NCBI GenBank assembly: GCA_946481695.1
Contig: CAMLON010000016.1
Coordinates: 1 to 37,685 of the forward strand
DNA from: an uncultured Bartonella sp.
GTDB taxonomy: Bacteria > Pseudomonadota > Alphaproteobacteria > Rhizobiales > Rhizobiaceae
DNA: 37,685 nt
Direction: 5' to 3'
The notes beneath the pieces were generated by a model. The model was not told where the DNA came from and did no database searches. It saw nothing but the letters and a program-made list of their open reading frames with translations. Made by a program: the position numbers and the translations under genes. This document shows positions 1-7,033 of the stretch, in pieces. How positions within the stretch are numbered: position 1 is the first letter of the stretch; each line of letters opens with the position of its first letter.

Positions 1-1591
1 CAAAACCTTGAAATGTTTTGCCCTTTTCTTTGGCAATAAGGTTCGAGCTTCTCAACGCATGGTAGGCAACTGTATAAAAATAGAGATTGGTAAAATCGAG
101 TGCTTCCGGAGAGCCATAATAAATATGCTCCTTGGCAAGAAAACCATGCAAGTTCATTTGGCCGAGGCCGATAGCGTGCGCCTCGCGATTGCCCTTTTCA
201 ATGGATGGCACACAAACAATATCGCTCATTTCGGAAACCGCGGTTAAGGCCCGAACTGCTGTTTCAACCGTTTTGCCGAAATCGTCAGACTGGAATGCTT
301 TGGCGATATTAAGCGAACCCAGATTGCACGAAATATCGTTACCGATGTGACGATAGCTCAAATCGGCATTCAAAGTGCTCGGCTCATTGACCTGAAGAAT
401 TTCGGAGCAAAGATTGCTCATATTGATGCGTCCGGCAATGGGGTTGGCGCGATTAACTGCGTCTTCAAACACAATATAGGGATAACCCGATTCAAACTGG
501 ATTTCGGCCAGAGTTTGGAAAAAATCGCGGGCATTGATTTTTTTCTTGGTTATGCGCGGGTCGTCAACGAATTTGCGATAGTATTCGCTCAAACATATGT
601 CGGATAAAGCTTTACCAGTGACTCTCTCTACGTCATAAGGTGAAAAAAGGTACATATCCTCGTTATTGCGTGCAAGCTCGAAAGTAATATCGGGTATGAC
701 CACTCCAAGCGACAGCGTTTTGATGCGGATTTTTTCGTCGGCATTTTCCCGCTTGGTATCCAGAAAACGCATAATATCAGGGTGATGGGCGCTTAAATAA
801 ACTGCCCCCGCGCCCTGTCTTGCGCCCAATTGATTGGCGTAAGAAAAAGCATCTTCAAGAAGTTTCATAACCGGCACAATGCCGGACGACTGATTTTGTA
901 TTTTTTTGATCGGTGCGCCTTGTTCCCTGATATTTGTGAGGCACAAAGCAACACCACCTCCGCGCTTTGAAAGTTGCAAAGAAGAATTGATTGCGCGACC
1001 GATCGATTCCATATTGTCTTCAACACGCAGAAGAAAACACGAAACAAGCTCGCCCCGTTGTTTTTTACCGGCATTGAGAAATGTTGGCGTTGCCGGTTGA
1101 AAGCGGCCGGTCATCATTTCATCGACAAGTTTTTCACAAAATTTTTTGTCGCCTGTAGCAAGTGTCAACGCCACCATAACGACACGATCTTCGTAACGTT
1201 CGAGATATCTTTTCCCGTCGAAAGTCTTGAGCGTGTAGCTGGTATAATATTTGAAGGCGCCAAGAAATGTGGGAAAGCGGAATTTGAACGCATAAGCACG
1301 TTTGAAAACTTTTTTTATAAAAGCAAAGTCATAACAATCAAAAACGGCTTTCTCGTAATATCCTTCACGCAGGAGATAATCGATCTTTTCTTCAAGATCG
1401 TGAAAAAATACCGTATTCTGGTTGACATACTGCAAAAAATATTGCCGCACGGCTTCACGATCCTTATCGAACTGGATGAAGCCGTTATCGTCAAAAAGAT
1501 TGAGCATCGCATTCAATGAATGATAATCTTGGGAATGATAATTTTTGTCACTATCTAAAGTGTCTGTTTTTTCTGGGCTATCTGTTTCCAT
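1..1591 (-). CDS. nrdE: Ribonucleoside-diphosphate reductase class Ib, alpha subunit (partial, 3' end off the window)
   Basis: Catalytic subunit of the aerobic class Ib ribonucleotide reductase, which reduces NDPs to dNDPs in the cytoplasm with NrdF as radical-generating partner and NrdH as electron donor. I translated the minus strand from the ATG at 1591-1589 and found an open frame to base 1, about 530 residues of roughly 700; the C-terminal part and nrdF should lie to the left. Visible landmarks are the first redox cysteine in [13 protein letters not shown] (about Cys185), the thiyl-radical cysteine in MSNLCSEIL (about Cys395) and the second redox cysteine in [12 protein letters not shown] (about Cys422). 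The typical [13 protein letters not shown] segment precedes Cys185. An AGGA Shine-Dalgarno lies just upstream, inside nrdI, and the start overlaps the end of nrdI by 37 nt, which suggests translational coupling. No frameshift was seen. Confidence 0.96.
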   Translation of the reverse strand, partial: METDSPEKTDTLDSDKNYHSQDYHSLNAMLNLFDDNGFIQFDKDREAVRQYFLQYVNQNTVFFHDLEEKIDYLLREGYYEKAVFDCYDFAFIKKVFKRAYAFKFRFPTFLGAFKYYTSYTLKTFDGKRYLERYEDRVVMVALTLATGDKKFCEKLVDEMMTGRFQPATPTFLNAGKKQRGELVSCFLLRVEDNMESIGRAINSSLQLSKRGGGVALCLTNIREQGAPIKKIQNQSSGIVPVMKLLEDAFSYANQLGARQGAGAVYLSAHHPDIMRFLDTKRENADEKIRIKTLSLGVVIPDITFELARNNEDMYLFSPYDVERVTGKALSDICLSEYYRKFVDDPRITKKKINARDFFQTLAEIQFESGYPYIVFEDAVNRANPIAGRINMSNLCSEILQVNEPSTLNADLSYRHIGNDISCNLGSLNIAKAFQSDDFGKTVETAVRALTAVSEMSDIVCVPSIEKGNREAHAIGLGQMNLHGFLAKEHIYYGSPEALDFTNLYFYTVAYHALRSSNLIAKEKGKTFQGF

Positions 1592-1971
1592 AATTTTCCT
1601 AATCCTTGTCTGACAAGGTTCACGTCTTCTGTTGTCCCACGAAGCTCGAAACTATAAAGCCAGGGCACACGACACTTTTGAGAAATGACTTTTCCGGCAA
1701 GTGCATAAGCCCAGCCGAAATTACGATTGCCACCGGCAATAACACCTTCGAGAAATTGCCGGTTTTCACGGTCATTGAGAAAATTGATGACCGTTTTGGG
1801 CACTGCCCCGTCGCCTTTAGCACCGGCGTAAGTCGGTACCACCAGTACATAGGGTTCAAGCACTTTCGGAATCGCTGTTTTTTTGAAAAGTCTTAAGGAC
1901 GGCTCACCGATTTGTTGCACAAAATAATCGGTATTGCCGGTCGCACTCGAATAATAGACAAGAAGTGCCAT
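1555..1971 (-). CDS. nrdI: NrdI flavodoxin-like protein
   Basis: Flavodoxin-like FMN protein that supplies the oxidant for assembling the dimanganese-tyrosyl radical cofactor of NrdF in class Ib reductases. The 138-residue product is the usual NrdI length. It opens with the FMN phosphate-binding loop YYSSATGNT (about residues 6-14) and carries [14 protein letters not shown] and the conserved [11 protein letters not shown] segment (about residues 76-86). It shares a TAATG junction with nrdH upstream (stop TAA and start ATG share one base) and overlaps nrdE downstream by 37 nt, so nrdH-nrdI-nrdE is one transcription unit. The call is firm from motifs and operon position. Confidence 0.96.
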   Translation of the reverse strand: MALLVYYSSATGNTDYFVQQIGEPSLRLFKKTAIPKVLEPYVLVVPTYAGAKGDGAVPKTVINFLNDRENRQFLEGVIAGGNRNFGWAYALAGKVISQKCRVPWLYSFELRGTTEDVNLVRQGLGKLWKQIAQKKQTL

Positions 1972-2192
1972 TATTCGAGTCCTTTGATTTTATCGGGTTG
2001 GAAACCGGCCCAATGATTGTTTCCGGCAACAACCACCGGCACAATTTTATATCCCAGACTTTCGATATAAGATAATGCTTCCGCATCTTTGGAAATATCC
2101 ACAATATCGTAGGAAATATGTTTATTATCCAATGCTTTGTACGTTGCCTTGCATTGTACGCAAGATGGTTTGCTGTAAATTGTAATTGTCAT
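1971..2192 (-). CDS. nrdH: NrdH glutaredoxin-like redoxin
   Basis: Small redoxin that reduces the disulfide of NrdE, usually recharged by thioredoxin reductase. The 73-residue protein has the redox motif CVQC (about residues 11-14, within SKPSCVQCKAT), the cis-proline region KIVPVVV and the NrdH-type WAGFQPDKIKGL ending. It is the first gene of the nrdHIE(F) operon. The start has an AGGA ribosome binding site 7-8 nt upstream. It is preceded by about 240 nt of leader and a cobalamin riboswitch, so its translation or transcription is probably B12 responsive. Confidence 0.96.
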   Translation of the reverse strand: MTITIYSKPSCVQCKATYKALDNKHISYDIVDISKDAEALSYIESLGYKIVPVVVAGNNHWAGFQPDKIKGLE

Positions 2193-2435
2193 GATTTTTT
2201 CCTGATTTTTGGTTGCAAAGTCCCGCCTACTTTCTTCCTTAAGAAAGCAGCATAAGAGACATGCTAAAAAGTTGCGTCGATAAAACGAACTTTATCCGGT
2301 CAAGAAGAATGATTGCGAATCTTGGACATAAAACTTCCTTCCCGAAGCAATGTGGGGGGGATATGGCAAAGCTGACATCCGTACAAAACACGTCCGGAAA
2401 GGCCATAACCAGAACACCCCGTCTGTTGACATTCA
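2193..2435 (-). promoter_or_regulatory. Leader between cobalamin aptamer and nrdH, candidate expression platform
   Basis: About 240 nt of minus-strand leader without a convincing gene. A clean hairpin with 7-bp arms CTTTCTT and AAGAAAG and a 4-nt loop lies at 2230-2247, some 40 nt before the nrdH start. It is not followed by a U-run, so it does not look like a classical terminator. A translational or Rho-dependent mechanism is possible. The exact switching structure cannot be read by eye. Confidence 0.4.
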
Positions 2436-2630
2436 ATTCAAGGCAGGTCTCCTGGCTCATGGCTTGAAGCGCCAAAACCACCTTCCCGGGTAACCCCAGT
2501 GGCATACGATTTTGACTTACCATTTACAGTTGCGGGGGCAGCTTCGGCTTTTTAATAAACTACCGAATTCCCTCTTAGCTCTTTCATCCGATTTCGAATC
2601 CCCGTTTTCGAATCAAAGAGAACCTCGAAT
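2436..2630 (-). promoter_or_regulatory. Cobalamin (B12) riboswitch upstream of nrdHIE
   Basis: On the minus strand all the invariant blocks of the AdoCbl riboswitch occur in order. The aptamer starts with ATTCG and AGGT at 2630-2622, which pair with TGAAT at 2440-2436 and ACCT in the closing block. A CTCTTT/AAAGAG helix follows (2620-2615 with 2584-2579), then GAGGGAATTCGGT and the signature GCTGCCCCCGCAACTGTAA (2542-2524). GCCACTGGGG (2503-2494) comes next, then CGGGAAGG, and the closing block GAGCCAGGAGACCTGCC (2458-2442). The 195-nt length is typical. Such elements normally repress when adenosylcobalamin is bound. Placement before a B12-independent reductase fits the known pattern of repressing the B12-free isozyme when B12 is plentiful. 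Confidence 0.95.
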
Positions 2631-2675
2631 ACTATATCTAGTATCATCCATAAGATTTACGTCAATATGTTTTAA
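2629..2675 (-). promoter_or_regulatory. nrdHIE promoter with paired NrdR-like boxes
   Basis: A 16-bp palindrome ATACTAGATATAGTAT (minus strand, 2644-2629) matches 13 of 16 positions of the NrdR box consensus acaCwAtATaTwGtgt, including all its strongly conserved positions. A weaker copy with the core CAATATGT lies at 2660-2675. The two starts are exactly 31 bp apart, about three helical turns, the arrangement known for NrdR box pairs. On the minus strand TTGACG (2665-2660) could be the -35 and TAGATA (2640-2635) the -10 with a 19-bp spacer, so both boxes would cover the promoter. Transcription would then start at the 5' edge of the riboswitch. Confidence 0.75.
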
Positions 2676-2715
2676 AACGCCAAGTCAGATTATGTACAAT
2701 TTTGAGCGTGGCCCG

Positions 2716-2785
2716 AAAAAGTGATCAGGCAAATTTCACTTTTAAAATGTCACTTTTTGTTGACGGTTCAATTATATAAATTGAA
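2716..2785. promoter_or_regulatory. Inverted repeats upstream of the MFS gene, candidate operator
   Basis: TTCAATT at 2767-2773 and AATTGAA at 2779-2785 form a perfect 7-bp inverted repeat with a 5-bp spacer. Just before it, AAAAAGTGA (2716-2724) is complementary to two copies of TCACTTTT (2736-2743 and 2750-2758). A TTGACG sits at 2760-2765, but no well-spaced -10 is evident. The position about 90 bp before the MFS start suggests binding of a repressor or activator; no regulator gene is adjacent. Confidence 0.4.
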
Positions 2786-2870
2786 TTTAGATTTTTATGA
2801 AATTACATTATAGGCACCCGCCGTAATAGCGGAGAGTTAATCGGGGGGAGGTAGATATTCGGAGTATAAA

Positions 2871-4085
2871 ATGACTACCTCAACAGCCACTAAGGCTGAA
2901 CCTGGTGTGCAAAGCGGAACGACTTTATATAAGCGCATAAGCGTGGCAATGTTTTTTGCCGGCTTCGCAACTTTTTCTCTTCTTTATTGCGTTCAGCCGC
3001 TACTACCATCTTTCGCAAACCACTATCATATAACGCCAGCGAACAGTTCGTTGGCGCTTTCTATATCAACCGGCTTTCTCGCCTTTTCTATTCTTCTTTC
3101 AAGTGCCTTTTCCGAAGCGCTCGGCCGCCGCGGTTTGATGACCGCGTCGATGATAGGTGCTTCTGTTCTAAACATTGTCGCGGCCTTTGCATCGAGCTGG
3201 CATTGGCTTCTTGTCGCACGTGCCTTGGAAGGCATTCTCTTAGGGGGCGTGCCGGCCGTTGCCATGGCATACCTTGCCGAAGAAATAGCACCTCGAGGAT
3301 TCGGAAAAATCATGGGGCTCTATGTCGGAGGTACGGCATTCGGCGGCATGATGGGCCGGGTTGGTATGGGCAGCCTCATCGAGTGGTTCAATTGGCAATG
3401 GGCTTTGGCAATTATCGGTATTATTGATCTGATTGCAGCCATTGCGTTTTATTTTCTGTTGCCACCGTCCAAGAACTTTGTTGCCGTACACGGCATCAAT
3501 ATTCATCACCACATAAGAGCGTGGATAGGCCATATCGGTTCGATACGGTTGCTTTATATCTATCTCTTCATCGCTCTTGTGTTCGGTGATTTCGTTGCGA
3601 TTTTGAACTATACGGGCTTTCGCATGAGCGGAGCACCGTTCTTCCTTAGCCCGACGCAAATCGGCTTTATCTTCTTAAGCTATGTTTCGGGTATCATCGT
3701 TTCACCGATTGCCGGAAATTTGACCAACAAATATCACCGCAGCTCCCTATTGTTCGTTGCTGTTGCAATTCTGGCTTTAGGCTTAATTTTGACGCTGACC
3801 AACAGCCTGTTCTGGTTTATTGTCGGCATCGTGTGCGTAACAATCGGATTTTTCTCCGCTCATGCGGTGGCTAGCAGTTGGGTTGGCCGCATTGCCGTCG
3901 GAGCAAAAGGTCATGCGACAGCACTTTACCTTCTGTTCTACTACATGGGATCGAGCTTCATCGGTGCATTTGGCGGCTGGTTCTGGTTCCATGGCGGCTG
4001 GGACATGGTCATTGCTTTTACCGGCACGCTCGTCATCATTGCATTTATATTCTGCTACTTGTTACGGCGCCGTGAATTGGCCTAA
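2871..4085 (+). CDS. MFS transporter, YnfM-like
   Basis: Inner-membrane transporter of the major facilitator superfamily with 404 residues and about 12 hydrophobic segments. The N-terminal half carries the motif-A-like stretch SEALGRRGLMTAS (about residues 81-93) after the second segment, and LLVARALEGILLGGVPA follows as expected for motif B. The opening FATFSLLYCVQPLLPSFA resembles the YnfM/arabinose-efflux-like branch, whose members are mostly of unknown substrate. The start ATG follows a GGGGGAGG stretch about 25 nt upstream and CGGAG 6 nt upstream; the latter is the likely ribosome binding site. The gene is divergent from nrdHIE and converges on prmC. Substrate cannot be named from sequence. 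Confidence 0.85.
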   Translation: MTTSTATKAEPGVQSGTTLYKRISVAMFFAGFATFSLLYCVQPLLPSFANHYHITPANSSLALSISTGFLAFSILLSSAFSEALGRRGLMTASMIGASVLNIVAAFASSWHWLLVARALEGILLGGVPAVAMAYLAEEIAPRGFGKIMGLYVGGTAFGGMMGRVGMGSLIEWFNWQWALAIIGIIDLIAAIAFYFLLPPSKNFVAVHGINIHHHIRAWIGHIGSIRLLYIYLFIALVFGDFVAILNYTGFRMSGAPFFLSPTQIGFIFLSYVSGIIVSPIAGNLTNKYHRSSLLFVAVAILALGLILTLTNSLFWFIVGIVCVTIGFFSAHAVASSWVGRIAVGAKGHATALYLLFYYMGSSFIGAFGGWFWFHGGWDMVIAFTGTLVIIAFIFCYLLRRRELA

Positions 4086-4140
4086 TTTTTCATTGCTATA
4101 GAGCAAATGAAATAAATGCTAAGAGCGTGAAGTTTTACGT

Positions 4141-4992
4141 TCAGCAAAACAACAAGGCGCGCAAAACACCATTCAGGTCTTTGCGCGTCTTTTTTAATTC
4201 AAAACCATTCTCTAAAAAAAGAGCAATCACGTCTTCTTCCTGACCTTTGCCAATTTCAACCGCAACCATTCCATGCGGTTTCAAAAACGGTCGGCTTCCT
4301 TCTGCGAGCTTCCGATAAAAATCAAGGCCATCTTGACCTCCCGCCAAGGCTCGTAACGGATCATATTCTTTCACTTCGATCGCAAGTGAAGTAATTTGAT
4401 TTTCCGGAATATAAGGCGGGTTCGATATAATCATATCGAACTTTCCTGAGAGATTAAAAAACCAGTCGCTTTTTAATGAGCTGAACCGATCTGCTACTCC
4501 TGCACTTTGCGCGTTCAATAAGGCTGTTTTTAAGGCATCGTCGCTGATATCGACAGCCGTTGTCTTCAATTCATGAACATTTACCAGAAGAGCAATTGCG
4601 ATGGCCCCAGTTCCGGTTCCCATATCGACAATTTCCGCTTCCCCGTATCGATCAGACATAAAGCGGACTTCCGGTAACACCAGGTCGACAAGCGCTTCTG
4701 TATCGTCTCTTGGTTCAAGAGTATCAGCAGACAGATGAAATTCTATTCCGTAAAATTCCCGTTTTCCGATAATCCGATAGACCGGCTTGCCATTCAGCCG
4801 GTCAAAAATCGCCTTATTGAGCTGTTGCAAGGCTTCATCGTTCACTTGAAGATCAGGATTGAGGATTTCGTCCTTGCGCGTTGTTGATGTAAAAAACTCG
4901 ACCAATAAGCGTGCATCGATATCGGCATTTTCCAGTTTTCTGTCATGAAACAGTTTTCGCGTTTTTTTCAAAACACCAGAAAGACTAGCCAT
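4141..4992 (-). CDS. prmC: Peptide chain release factor N5-glutamine methyltransferase
   Basis: Methylates the glutamine of the GGQ motif in release factors with S-adenosylmethionine, raising termination efficiency. The 283-residue protein has the PrmC N-terminal helical domain, the FYGIEFHLSADTLEPRDDTE segment, the SAM-binding motif VDMGTGTGAIAIAL (about residue 120) and the diagnostic NPPY motif in ISNPPYIPENQ (about residue 190). Its start is 2 nt after the prfA stop, so the enzyme and its substrate are co-transcribed. It converges on the MFS gene with a 55-nt gap that holds only a weak imperfect hairpin. Confidence 0.96.
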   Translation of the reverse strand: MASLSGVLKKTRKLFHDRKLENADIDARLLVEFFTSTTRKDEILNPDLQVNDEALQQLNKAIFDRLNGKPVYRIIGKREFYGIEFHLSADTLEPRDDTEALVDLVLPEVRFMSDRYGEAEIVDMGTGTGAIAIALLVNVHELKTTAVDISDDALKTALLNAQSAGVADRFSSLKSDWFFNLSGKFDMIISNPPYIPENQITSLAIEVKEYDPLRALAGGQDGLDFYRKLAEGSRPFLKPHGMVAVEIGKGQEEDVIALFLENGFELKKTRKDLNGVLRALLFC

Positions 4993-4994
4993 AA

Positions 4995-6083
4995 TCAGCC
5001 GTTATTGCCGAGTTCTGCAAGCAAAGTTGCCTGATGATCGGCAATCAGTGCGTCAATCAGTTCGTCAAGTTCACCTTCCATGACTCTGTCAAGCTTATAG
5101 AGAGTAAGATTGATACGGTGGTCTGTCACACGACCTTGCGGAAAATTATAGGTTCTTATGCGCTCGGAGCGGTCACCGGAGCCGACCTGACTTTTGCGTG
5201 AAGCAGAGCGTTCACTGTCGGCTTTTTGTCGTTCCATATCATAAAGTCGTGCCCGTAAAATCTGCATTGCGCGTGCACGGTTCTGGTGTTGGGATTTTTC
5301 GGCTTGTACAACCATAATACCTGTCGGCAGATGGGTGATGCGCACAGCAGAATCTGTAGTGTTGACATGTTGACCACCCGCGCCGGAAGCACGCATTGTA
5401 TCAATCCGGATATCCTCCGGCTTGATTTCGACATCAATTTCTTCCGCTTCAGGCAAAACCGCAACGGTTGCCGCCGACGTATGGATGCGCCCTCCCGCTT
5501 CTGTTTCCGGAACACGTTGGACACGGTGCACACCGGACTCGAATTTCAACCTCGAAAACACGCCCTTTCCTGTGACAGAAGCGATAATTTCCTTATAGCC
5601 TCCCACATCACCTTCACTTGCCGAAACTACTTCCACTTTCCAACCATGTAAACTCGCATAACGTTCATACATGCGAAAAAGATCACCTGCAAAAAGAGCA
5701 GCTTCCGACCCGCCGGTACCTGCACGTATTTCCAGAATTGCACTTTTTTCGTCGGCCGCATCTTTCGGCAACAGCTCGATTTGAACATCATGTTCCAGTT
5801 TTGCAATTTTGTCTTTCATGCCGGGAAGTTCTTCTTCGGCAAGACCACGCATTTCCGGATCAATTGAATGATCTTTCAACATGGCTTCAAGATCATTTGC
5901 TTCATGATGAGCTTTATTAAGTTCGCGTATCAGACCGACAACAGGTTGCAATTCGGAATATTCCGAGGCGAGTTTCACGTAGGTCTCGGCATCCGGATTA
6001 TTCGCCATTTCACTTTCGATCATCTCGAAATGCTTTTCGAGTTGATTCATACGCTCTTGCGGTAATGCAACCATATTTTTCAA
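4995..6083 (-). CDS. prfA: Peptide chain release factor 1
   Basis: Recognises UAA and UAG stop codons in the ribosomal A site and triggers peptide release. The 362-residue length is that of RF1. The PxT codon-recognition motif appears as PET in [13 protein letters not shown], followed by [15 protein letters not shown]. The catalytic GGQ lies in [18 protein letters not shown] (about residue 237). It leads the prfA-prmC pair. A second in-frame ATG three codons downstream (MVALPQE) is an alternative start. In Brucella relatives I recall prfA directly after lysC-ptsP; here it is about 14 kb from them and on the other strand. Confidence 0.97.
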   Translation of the reverse strand: MKNMVALPQERMNQLEKHFEMIESEMANNPDAETYVKLASEYSELQPVVGLIRELNKAHHEANDLEAMLKDHSIDPEMRGLAEEELPGMKDKIAKLEHDVQIELLPKDAADEKSAILEIRAGTGGSEAALFAGDLFRMYERYASLHGWKVEVVSASEGDVGGYKEIIASVTGKGVFSRLKFESGVHRVQRVPETEAGGRIHTSAATVAVLPEAEEIDVEIKPEDIRIDTMRASGAGGQHVNTTDSAVRITHLPTGIMVVQAEKSQHQNRARAMQILRARLYDMERQKADSERSASRKSQVGSGDRSERIRTYNFPQGRVTDHRINLTLYKLDRVMEGELDELIDALIADHQATLLAELGNNG

Positions 6084-6272
6084 AGGCCTATATATTTATA
6101 TGGATCAATCGTTCCGATCGCAGACAAAGACCGGTCAAACCTTTGATAATGCACTACAAGCTGCTTGCCAATGCCAAAACTACATTTGCTCGACCGGAAT
6201 TTTAAAAGCAAATGCCTTTTTGACATTTTTCATTTAAAGATGAACAAGTATTTTAATGAGAAAACCCCTCAT

Positions 6273-6710
6273 CTAGCGCTTGCGTTTTTTACCATAAAGT
6301 TCAAAGCGATGATGAATAATGTCATACCCCAATGAATGGGCAATTTCTTCTTGCAATTTTTCAATCAGATCGGAGCGGAATTCGATTACATCGCCGGTGT
6401 CGATATCAATGAGGTGGTCGTGATGTTCGCGATCCTTCTGTTCAAAACGGGATGGCCCGCCTTCAAACTCGTGCCGTTCGATTGCTCCGACTTCTTCCAA
6501 AGCCTTCATCGTACGATAGACTGTCGACAATGAAATTGTCGGATCTTTTTCACTCGCACGTTTGAAGAGCTCGAACGCGTTCGGGTGATCCAGATTATTA
6601 TTAAGAAGACCAAGAATAATACGCCGTTGCCTCGTAATCCTGAGGCCGCTTTTGCGTAATTCTTTTTCATAATCGGGTTTATCTTCCATGATAACTACTG
6701 AACCGTTCAT
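6273..6710 (-). CDS. fur: Fur family transcriptional regulator (Fur/Mur type)
   Basis: Metal-responsive DNA-binding repressor of the ferric uptake regulator family. The 145-residue protein has the winged-helix segment [14 protein letters not shown] and [21 protein letters not shown], then the metal-binding [18 protein letters not shown] (about residues 94-111). It has no cysteines, so the structural CxxC zinc site of many Fur and Zur proteins is absent. The HHDH pattern fits rhizobial Fur/Mur rather than Irr, which has a longer His run. In rhizobia this branch often senses manganese. Two starts are possible: the ATG at 6710 or MEDKPDY seven codons later; neither has a strong ribosome binding site. 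The gene lies between secA and prfA, 189 nt before prfA. Confidence 0.88.
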   Translation of the reverse strand: MNGSVVIMEDKPDYEKELRKSGLRITRQRRIILGLLNNNLDHPNAFELFKRASEKDPTISLSTVYRTMKALEEVGAIERHEFEGGPSRFEQKDREHHDHLIDIDTGDVIEFRSDLIEKLQEEIAHSLGYDIIHHRFELYGKKRKR

Positions 6711-7033
6711 CTGATTGCGTAAAAGAAAAAAGAGTTTTTCATTCAGATTTTATAACTTGCGTATAAGTTTATTAAAACCCCTGAATGTAACCTAAAATAA
6801 CCGGACAAGTTAAGCTTGCATCACGTTTTAAACAAAACTCTTTCTCACCAATTCGGCTTTCAAATATTTATTCATATTTTCCAACCTTTACAAAAATTTT
6901 CTACAAGCACAAATAGACGCAATTTTGCGTCAATTGAAATTTTCAGAATGTCGAGCGAATAAATTCCGATTTTTTGTAACCGGAATTTTTATCTTGTATC
7001 GCACAAATTAGAAAGGCGATGCCGTTTTTTCGT
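6711..7033. other. Intergenic region between secA and fur
   Basis: Noncoding stretch of 323 bases, AT-rich, that must hold the secA 3' end and the fur promoter. It contains a perfect palindrome GACGCAATTTTGCGTC at 6916-6931, and AAATTCCG (6961-6968) pairing with CGGAATTT (6981-6988). On the plus strand the second hairpin runs into TTTTT, but on the minus strand, where secA would need a terminator, there is no clear U-run. No gene was recognised. Confidence 0.5.

Noticed and set aside
8..1519. Several plus-strand open frames (the longest 181 codons) opposite nrdE
   Set aside because: They are antisense to an intact nrdE reading with all catalytic cysteines and have no recognisable protein motifs.
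2239..2523. A 94-codon minus-strand frame before nrdH
   Set aside because: It runs through the conserved core of the cobalamin riboswitch and has no family resemblance.
4086..4140. Imperfect hairpin TTTCATTGCT / AGCAAATGAAA between the MFS gene and prmC as a bidirectional terminator
   Set aside because: One bulge and no U-run on either strand; too weak to annotate.
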